This document shows positions 58,467-64,000 of a DNA stretch of 64,000 nt, one piece after another. The DNA is from Pseudomonas deceptionensis (GTDB taxonomy: Bacteria > Pseudomonadota > Gammaproteobacteria > Pseudomonadales > Pseudomonadaceae). Position 1 is the first letter of the stretch, and every line of letters starts with the position of its first letter. The DNA is taken from the NCBI RefSeq assembly GCF_900106095.1, contig NZ_FNUD01000002.1:4981501-5045500 (forward strand). The letters are read 5' to 3'. The position numbers and the translations under genes were made by a program. The notes beneath the pieces were generated by a model that worked only from the letters and a program-made list of their open reading frames with translations, was not told the DNA's origin and ran no database searches.

Positions 58467-58775
58467 ATGCAAGTCAACATCAGTGGACACCAACTGGAAG
58501 TCACCGAACCGCTACGCGCTTACATCGGCGAAAAACTCGACCGACTGGAGCGTCATTTCGACAAGATTACCAACGTACAGGTAACGATGGCGGTCGAAAA
58601 ACTGAAACAGAAAATCGAAGCCACCTTGCACATCCATGGAGGAGAAGTCGTTGCCAACGCCGAGCATGACGACATGTATGCCGCCATTGATCTGCTCACT
58701 GACAAGCTTGATCGCCAACTGAAAAAGCATAAGGAAAAGACCCAAAGCCTGCTCCAGGGCGCAACCGGTCGTTAA
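58467..58775 (+). CDS. hpf: Ribosome hibernation promoting factor (short form)
   Basis: A 102-residue short Hpf (MQVNISGHQLEVTEPLRAYI, HGGEVVANAEHDDMYAAIDLL), which binds 30S and helps form 100S dimers. The ATG at 58467 follows AGGAGA. It lies 75 bases after rpoN. Confidence 0.96.
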   Translation: MQVNISGHQLEVTEPLRAYIGEKLDRLERHFDKITNVQVTMAVEKLKQKIEATLHIHGGEVVANAEHDDMYAAIDLLTDKLDRQLKKHKEKTQSLLQGATGR

Positions 58776-58787
58776 TACTCCCTACCC

Positions 58788-59252
58788 ATGATCCGACTTG
58801 AAAGTATCCTGACCCCCGGCCGTTCCTTGGTGAACGCGCCGGGCGGCAGTAAAAAACGCGCACTCGAACACATTGCCAACCTGATCAGCCGAGAAGTGCC
58901 TGGTCTGGAAATGCAGGACGTTTTCGAGAGCCTTATTGCCCGTGAAAAACTGGGATCAACCGGTTTTGGTAACGGCATCGCCATACCCCATTGCCGCCTC
59001 AAGGGTTGCGAGTCGCCAGTCAGCGCCTTGCTACACCTCGATGCTCCCATAGATTTCGACGCCATCGATGGCGCGCCGGTCGACCTGCTTTTCGTTTTGC
59101 TGGTGCCCGAAGCGGCAACCGATGCACACCTGGAACTGCTTAGGCAGATCGCCAGCATGCTCGATCGCAAGGATGTGCGCGAAAAACTGCGCAGTGCACC
59201 CAGCAACGAAGCGCTGTATCAGGTTGTTCTGGACGTACAGAACGGTCATTAA
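58788..59252 (+). CDS. ptsN: Nitrogen PTS EIIA component PtsN
   Basis: A 154-residue EIIA-Ntr. The phospho-accepting histidine is His68 in [13 protein letters not shown]. It takes phosphate from PtsO and regulates potassium, carbon and nitrogen responses. It starts 12 bases after hpf. Confidence 0.97.
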   Translation: MIRLESILTPGRSLVNAPGGSKKRALEHIANLISREVPGLEMQDVFESLIAREKLGSTGFGNGIAIPHCRLKGCESPVSALLHLDAPIDFDAIDGAPVDLLFVLLVPEAATDAHLELLRQIASMLDRKDVREKLRSAPSNEALYQVVLDVQNGH

Positions 59253-59254
59253 TC

Positions 59255-60112
59255 ATGCGCTTAGTTATTGTCAGCGGACGCTCCGGCTCCGGTAAAAGCA
59301 CCGCCCTCGCCGTCCTTGAAGACAACGGTTTCTATTGCATCGACAACCTGCCAGCCGGCTTGCTGCCTGAGCTGGCGGAACGCGCACTGATCCATACCGA
59401 ACTGGCACAGCCGCTGGTGGCTGTGTCGATTGACGCGCGAAACTTGCCGAGTCACTTGTCTCGTTTCCCACAGTTGCTTGAAGAAGTGCGCAACCGTCAT
59501 ATCCAGTGCGATGTCCTGTACCTGGATGCCGACGAAGAAACCTTGCTCAAGCGCTTCTCGGAAACCCGTCGGCGTCACCCTCTCAGCAGCGCCAGCCGTT
59601 CGCTGGCAGAGGCCATTCGTGACGAAACCCAGTTGCTCGGCCCGATCGCCGACCTGGCCGACCTGACCATCAACACCACCAATCTGAACCTGTATCAGCT
59701 GCGCGACACCATCAAACTGCGTCTGCTGAACAAGCCCGAACCCGGTACTGCCTTTCTGGTTGAGTCATTCGGCTTCAAGCGCGGGATGCCGGTGGATGCC
59801 GACCTTGTGTTTGACGTTCGTTGCCTGCCCAACCCCTATTGGAAACCCGAGCTGCGGGAACAATCAGGGCTGGACCAACCGGTGGCGGAGTATTTGGCCG
59901 CCCAGCCGGATGTCGAAGAGATGTTCCAGGACATCTCCAGCTACCTGCTTAAGTGGTTACCCCGCTTTGCCGCAAGCAATCGTGCCTATGTGACCATTGG
60001 CATTGGCTGCACGGGCGGGCATCACCGCTCCGTGTACCTGACCGAACGCCTGGGCAAGTGCCTGCAAGAAACTCTGAAGAACGTTCAGGTTCGCCACCGC
60101 GACCTTACTTGA
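59255..60112 (+). CDS. rapZ: RNase adapter protein RapZ
   Basis: A 285-residue P-loop protein. Walker A is GRSGSGKST (8-16) and the C-terminal domain carries [19 protein letters not shown]. RapZ targets small RNAs to RNase E in enterics; its Pseudomonas role is less clear. It starts two bases after ptsN. Confidence 0.97.
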   Translation: MRLVIVSGRSGSGKSTALAVLEDNGFYCIDNLPAGLLPELAERALIHTELAQPLVAVSIDARNLPSHLSRFPQLLEEVRNRHIQCDVLYLDADEETLLKRFSETRRRHPLSSASRSLAEAIRDETQLLGPIADLADLTINTTNLNLYQLRDTIKLRLLNKPEPGTAFLVESFGFKRGMPVDADLVFDVRCLPNPYWKPELREQSGLDQPVAEYLAAQPDVEEMFQDISSYLLKWLPRFAASNRAYVTIGIGCTGGHHRSVYLTERLGKCLQETLKNVQVRHRDLT

Positions 60113-60127
60113 AGGATCTACCCTGCG

Positions 60128-60400
60128 ATGCCTGCACTGGAAATTGAAATCATCAACAAACTGGGCTTGCACGCCCGGGCATCGGCAAAGTTCGTCGGTA
60201 TCGCGGGTCAGTATCCATGTCAGATAAGAGCAGGACGCACACCTGAATCAATGGTCGACGGTAAAAGCATCATGGCCATGATGATGCTTGCTGCTGGTAA
60301 AGGCACCACCATCCACCTGAAGACAGAAGGCGAGAAGGAACAGGAAGCACTGGATGCACTGGCCAAGCTGATCAATAACTTCTTCGACGAAGGCGAGTAA
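60128..60400 (+). CDS. ptsO: Nitrogen PTS phosphocarrier NPr
   Basis: A 90-residue HPr-like carrier with the phospho-histidine His15 in NKLGLHARASAKFV. It passes phosphate from PtsP to PtsN. It is the last gene of the rpoN cluster and is followed by a REP doublet. Confidence 0.97.
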   Translation: MPALEIEIINKLGLHARASAKFVGIAGQYPCQIRAGRTPESMVDGKSIMAMMMLAAGKGTTIHLKTEGEKEQEALDALAKLINNFFDEGE

Positions 60401-60419
60401 GCCACTGGCAGACTCAACC

Positions 60420-60509
60420 TGTAGCCGCTGCCGCAGGCTGCGATAAGGTCCGCAGGACCTTTATCAGTATCAAGAGCGCGAGCGATCGCAGCCTTCGGCA
60501 GCGGCTACA
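60420..60509. repeat. REP doublet between ptsO and ZIP gene
   Basis: Inverted pair of the GTAGCCGCTGCCGCAGGC unit between convergent genes, 20 bases after ptsO. Confidence 0.88.
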
Positions 60510-60527
60510 GGTTCAGCGCTCCCTACC

Positions 60528-61421
60528 TCAACCCAACGCTGTGTCCATCACCATCATCAGGCAAAAACCGACGCACAACCCCAGGCTCGCCAGCTTGTCG
60601 TGACCATTGCGCCGCGACTCGGGGATCACCTCCTGCGTCACCACCAGCAACATCGCACCTGCCGCCAAGGCCAACCCCAACGGCAACAACACTTCGGCAA
60701 GGTTCACCAGCCAAGCGCATAGCACCGCAAACACCGGCTCGACCAGACCGGAGGCCGCTCCAATCAAGAAGGCTCTGACCCGCGACATCCCTGCCCCCGC
60801 CAGAACCAGTGCAATCACAAGCCCCTCCGGAACATCCTGCAACGCAATCCCCATCGCCAGACTATCCGCATCGGGCATACCGCCACCCGCCGACACTCCG
60901 ACCGCCATGCCTTCGGGAATGTTGTGCGCCACAATCGCAATCACAAACAGCCAGATACGCGGAGCGATGACTGGCTCACCAGGACGACTGACGAGTATTT
61001 CCGGCCCTCCCCCCGAGACCTTGCGATCCACCAGGTACAGGCAAAATGCGCCCAGCATGATACCCGCACTGACCAGACCACTGGAGGCCCAGGGTGACAA
61101 CCCCAGGCCCTGAGCCGCGGCAATACCCGGCACGATCAGCGAAAAGGCGGTAGCCGCCAGCATCACCCCGGCGCCAAAGCCCAGCAAGGTATCGCTGACG
61201 GCCACCGGCATATTGCGGATCACCAGCACCGGCACCGCGCCCAATGCAGTACCCAGCGCACAGAGCGCCCCACCCTGCAGTGCCCGCAACATTCGCGGCT
61301 CAAGGTCCAGCCAGACCAACCCCTTGGACACCAGCAACGCCGTGCCCGCCAACAGCAAAAGCGTGCCCAGGGCATAGCGAAACATCCTCACGCCGCCGAC
61401 CGCCAATAGTTGCGTGCCCAT
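60528..61421 (-). CDS. ZIP-family metal transporter
   Basis: A 297-residue ZIP permease with about eight hydrophobic helices. The metal-site motifs HNIPEGMAVGV and DVPEGLVIAL (helices four and five) are present; the second begins with aspartate rather than histidine. It likely imports zinc, iron or manganese. The ATG at 61421 is used. It follows sodA by 28 bases, so manganese supply to SOD is plausible. Confidence 0.92.
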   Translation of the reverse strand: MGTQLLAVGGVRMFRYALGTLLLLAGTALLVSKGLVWLDLEPRMLRALQGGALCALGTALGAVPVLVIRNMPVAVSDTLLGFGAGVMLAATAFSLIVPGIAAAQGLGLSPWASSGLVSAGIMLGAFCLYLVDRKVSGGGPEILVSRPGEPVIAPRIWLFVIAIVAHNIPEGMAVGVSAGGGMPDADSLAMGIALQDVPEGLVIALVLAGAGMSRVRAFLIGAASGLVEPVFAVLCAWLVNLAEVLLPLGLALAAGAMLLVVTQEVIPESRRNGHDKLASLGLCVGFCLMMVMDTALG

Positions 61422-61449
61422 AATCCCGCCTGAATCCTTATTTGTGGGC

Positions 61450-62061
61450 TCAGGCCGTTGCCGCGTGGTAACGACGCGCAACTTCTGGCCAATTGATCAC
61501 GTTGTAAAACGCATTGATGTATTCCGGACGGCGGTTCTGATAACGCAGGTAATAGGCGTGCTCCCACACGTCCAACCCCAAGATCGGTGTATTGCCATTC
61601 ATCAGCGGGCTGTCCTGGTTGCCACTGCTTTCTACCACCAGCGTTTTTTGCGGGGTCACGCTCAACCATGCCCAGCCACTGCCAAACCGGGTCAGGGCGG
61701 CCTTCGTGAAGTTCTCCTTGAAGGTCTCCAGCCCACCCAACTGCTCATCAACCGCCTTGGCCAGCGCACCTTCCGGCTTGCCCCCGCCTGCCGGGCTCAT
61801 GACTTCCCAAAACAGCGAGTGATTGGCATGCCCGCCGCCCTGGTTGATCACCGCAGCACGCAGCTTTTCAGGCAACTGATGAACACTGGCCACCAGTTTT
61901 TCCACCGGCCATTGCGCCCATTCCGTGCCATCGACCGCCGCATTCAGGTTGTTGATGTAGGTCTGATGATGCTTGGTGTAATGGATCTCCATGGTCTGCG
62001 CATCAATATGCGGCTCAAGCGCGTCGTAGGCATAAGGCAGGGCTGGCAAGGCAAAAGTCAT
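61450..62061 (-). CDS. sodA: Superoxide dismutase, manganese type
   Basis: A 203-residue Mn/Fe SOD. Ligands His27, His81, and the Asp/His pair in [25 protein letters not shown] and the [12 protein letters not shown]-terminal region are of the Mn type. It lies in the fagA-fumC-sodA cluster, which is induced when iron is low in Pseudomonas. Confidence 0.95.
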   Translation of the reverse strand: MTFALPALPYAYDALEPHIDAQTMEIHYTKHHQTYINNLNAAVDGTEWAQWPVEKLVASVHQLPEKLRAAVINQGGGHANHSLFWEVMSPAGGGKPEGALAKAVDEQLGGLETFKENFTKAALTRFGSGWAWLSVTPQKTLVVESSGNQDSPLMNGNTPILGLDVWEHAYYLRYQNRRPEYINAFYNVINWPEVARRYHAATA

Positions 62062-62062
62062 A

Positions 62063-62512
62063 TCAATGTGCTCCTAAGTGATGGCCGCTAACTGTCGAAA
62101 ACTCATGGCTGGTCTGAGCCACATTGCTTTTGAGCAAAAGATTGGAGCGCGGGTATTCGCCGTGCTCACTGATGAAATTCAAAAGCTCGACATAGGTTTT
62201 ACTGCTCTGACGCAACGCTGCTTCACGCAGCGCTGACGACAGACGGGCGTTCTGCATGGTTTGCAATAAGCGCTGATGGATCGCGCAGAGGTACTCGACG
62301 CTTTCCTCCGGCTGGTTAAGACGCAAGTGCAGGTCCGCCAGGTTGTGGTGCGAAATGACGCAGGCTGCCACTGCTTCGTCAGCATCACTCCAGCGCTCGA
62401 ACAGCACTTGAGCCAGCGCAAGCGCCTGCAAGTAATGCTCTCGCGCATCGACCAGCTCGCCCTCGGCGAAACAGCGATTGGCTCTTTCGATCGTGCGTTT
62501 CCAGTGTTCCAT
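62063..62512 (-). CDS. Uncharacterised protein of the fumC-sodA cluster
   Basis: A 149-residue helical protein (homologue of the small gene between fumC1 and sodM in P. aeruginosa, from memory). TPR-like helices run from about 10-105 ([37 protein letters not shown]). GGAG precedes the ATG at 62512. It starts 27 bases after fumC and ends one base before sodA. Function unknown. Confidence 0.85.
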   Translation of the reverse strand: MEHWKRTIERANRCFAEGELVDAREHYLQALALAQVLFERWSDADEAVAACVISHHNLADLHLRLNQPEESVEYLCAIHQRLLQTMQNARLSSALREAALRQSSKTYVELLNFISEHGEYPRSNLLLKSNVAQTSHEFSTVSGHHLGAH

Positions 62513-62539
62513 GTGAGCCTCCAAAGCAGTGTCAGAGCA

Positions 62540-63916
62540 TTAAACGCCGCCGGCTGTCAGCTTCTCGGGGTCGAGCAAGACCTCAAGCTGGCTGCGCGGC
62601 AGATCGGTGTATTCGAGGGCAACGTCGATCACCGGGCGACCTTGTTGATAAGCGGTCTTGGCGATTTCGGCGGCTTTTTGATAACCGATGATAGGATTCA
62701 GCGCCGTCACCAGAATCGGGTTACGCGACAACGCTTCCTTGAGCTTCGCTTCGTTAACCTTGAAGCTGGCAATGGCCTTGTCCGCCAGCAGGCGGCTGGA
62801 ATTGGCCAGCAGTTCAATGCTGCTCAGCAGGTTCTGGGCAATCACCGGCAGCATCACGTTCAGTTCAAAGTTGCCGGACTGACCCGCCACAGTGATCACC
62901 GTGTCATTGCCGATGACCTGCGCCGCCACCATCGCCGTGGCTTCCGGGATCACCGGGTTGACCTTGCCCGGCATGATCGAAGACCCCGGCTGCAAGGCCT
63001 CCAGTTCGATCTCACCCAGACCGGCCAAGGGGCCGGAGTTCATCCAGCGCAGATCGTTGGCGATTTTCATCAACGACACGGCCGTTGCCTTGAGTTGCCC
63101 CGACACAGAAACCGCAGTGTCCTGCGAACCGATCAACGCGAACAGGTCCTTGCCCGGCGTGAACTTCACCTGTGTCAGCTCGCTGAGCTGCTGGCTGAAC
63201 AACCCGGCGAACTGTGGGTGCGCGTTAATCCCGGTCCCTACCGCCGTGCCACCCTGAGCCAGCGATTGCAGCGCAGGCTGAAGGTTGTGCAGGTGTTCGA
63301 TATTGGCCTTGAGCTGCTGCGCCCAACCATTAAGTACCTGGCTCATGCGTACGGGCATGGCGTCCATCAAGTGCGTGCGGCCGGTTTTGACATGCACATG
63401 AGCTTCAACCGCCTTGCGCTCGATGACCTCCACCAGATGGGTCAGCGCGGGGAGCAGTTGCTCATGCAGCCCCAGGGCGGCGCTGACATGGATGGTGGTC
63501 GGGATGATGTCGTTGCTGCTTTGCCCGCAATTGACGTGATCATTGGGGTTGACCTGCTCGCCCAGCAAACGCGTGGCCAGCGTCGCGATCACTTCATTGG
63601 CATTCATGTTGGAACTGGTGCCCGAGCCGGTCTGGAAAATATCCACCGGGAAGTGCTCCATGAAATCGCCGGTCAGCAGGATCTGCGCGGCTTCGACAAT
63701 GGCTTCGCCTTGGGGAGCACTGATCTGTTTGAGCTCAACGTTGGCCTGGGCAGCGGCGGCCTTGGCCAGGATCAGGGCACGGATAAACTGTGCCGGCATG
63801 CGTTGATGGCTGATGGGGAAGTTGTCGACCGCACGCTGGGTTTGTGCGCCATACAGCGCGGCCTCAGGTACGCGTAACTCACCCATGCTGTCGCGTTCGA
63901 TACGAGTGTTACTCAT
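62540..63916 (-). CDS. fumC: Class II fumarase (iron-independent)
   Basis: A 458-residue fumarase C: fumarate to malate without an Fe-S cluster, so it works under low iron. The superfamily signature GSSIMPGKVNP (about 317-327) and SGTSSNMNANEV are present. It overlaps the upstream fagA-like gene and is followed by the small protein, sodA and the ZIP gene. Confidence 0.97.
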   Translation of the reverse strand: MSNTRIERDSMGELRVPEAALYGAQTQRAVDNFPISHQRMPAQFIRALILAKAAAAQANVELKQISAPQGEAIVEAAQILLTGDFMEHFPVDIFQTGSGTSSNMNANEVIATLATRLLGEQVNPNDHVNCGQSSNDIIPTTIHVSAALGLHEQLLPALTHLVEVIERKAVEAHVHVKTGRTHLMDAMPVRMSQVLNGWAQQLKANIEHLHNLQPALQSLAQGGTAVGTGINAHPQFAGLFSQQLSELTQVKFTPGKDLFALIGSQDTAVSVSGQLKATAVSLMKIANDLRWMNSGPLAGLGEIELEALQPGSSIMPGKVNPVIPEATAMVAAQVIGNDTVITVAGQSGNFELNVMLPVIAQNLLSSIELLANSSRLLADKAIASFKVNEAKLKEALSRNPILVTALNPIIGYQKAAEIAKTAYQQGRPVIDVALEYTDLPRSQLEVLLDPEKLTAGGV

Positions 63917-64000
63917 CGGGAAATCCTTGCACCAGTTCTGTTAAAGAAATTGAAGGTTCGAGCTCACAGGTGGCCAACTGCCAGGCAAAGCTTTGCCAAC
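63909..64000 (-). CDS. fagA: C-terminal end of a FagA-like protein (partial)
   Basis: The last 30 codons of a minus-strand frame, ending SLTELVQGFPDE-stop, overlap the fumC start (ATGAGTAA). In P. aeruginosa the Fur-associated gene fagA lies here and overlaps fumC1 in this way, so the name is given from position. The fragment is too short to confirm by sequence. Confidence 0.5.
   Translation of the reverse strand, partial: WQSFAWQLATCELEPSISLTELVQGFPDE

Noticed and set aside
62276..63877. A 533-codon open frame opposite fumC
   Set aside because: Antisense to fumC and the small protein; composition is that of a reversed coding strand.

Overview
The window is a GC-rich chromosomal segment of a Pseudomonas species, most likely of the fluorescens/fragi/putida side of the genus. 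The evidence is a complete rpoN-hpf-ptsN-rapZ-ptsO cluster preceded by kdsDC-lptCAB and the mla operon, a fused cysNC, algW next to the his/murA genes, a homogentisate operon with its IclR regulator, and Pseudomonas-type REP hairpins between genes. From memory, the gene order from about 39.8 kb to the end follows the P. aeruginosa cysN-to-fagA region. No phage, IS element, CRISPR array, rRNA or tRNA gene was seen.

Layout. 1-6.4 kb: an efflux operon (outer-membrane lipoprotein plus a truncated FUSC permease) divergent from a LysR regulator, then a 2-ketoacid reductase, a DMT exporter and an AraC regulator. 6.4-14.7 kb: two cell-surface-signalling iron-uptake systems placed back to back. A hydroxamate-siderophore-type receptor with FecR and FecI lies on the minus strand under a Fur box, and a clear fecIRA ferric-citrate system lies on the plus strand. 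14.9-17.5 kb: ribosome hibernation factor, psiE, SOS gene yebG with a LexA box, and an oxidoreductase with a MerR regulator. 17.5-23.3 kb: a leucine-dehydrogenase-like protein lacking the usual catalytic lysine, then maiA-fahA-hmgA and divergent hmgR for homogentisate breakdown. 23.3-25.8 kb: a probable small RNA with an orphan terminator, and lrgAB/cidAB-like genes with a LysR regulator.

25.8-31.7 kb: a flavodoxin, then a probable light-sensing module (short LOV photoreceptor, PilZ-like protein, MerR/LitR-type regulator) placed just before an ABM-domain membrane protein and the pterin operon folM-folE-folX-DUF1244-hopJ. 31.8-39.7 kb: trxB, cysZ, a glycosyltransferase, glutathione peroxidase, slyD, a DUF3565 protein, and pta with an acyltransferase; ackA is not beside pta. 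39.8-53 kb: cysD-cysNC, a Nif3-like protein, algW, hisG-hisD-hisC, murA-ibaG and mlaFEDCB. 53.3-60.4 kb: Kdo synthesis, LPS transport, sigma-54 and nitrogen PTS. 60.5-64 kb: a ZIP transporter, Mn-type superoxide dismutase, a small protein, fumC and the end of a fagA-like gene, which is the iron-starvation-induced cluster.

Much of the segment concerns the envelope (LPS, phospholipid asymmetry, peptidoglycan, stress protease) and iron limitation (two TonB receptors, iron-sparing SOD and fumarase). The most interesting spots are the LOV/LitR module beside pterin genes, the orphan-terminator small RNA, the lysine-to-glutamine change in the dehydrogenase, and REP hairpins sitting between fecR and the receptor gene in both iron systems.
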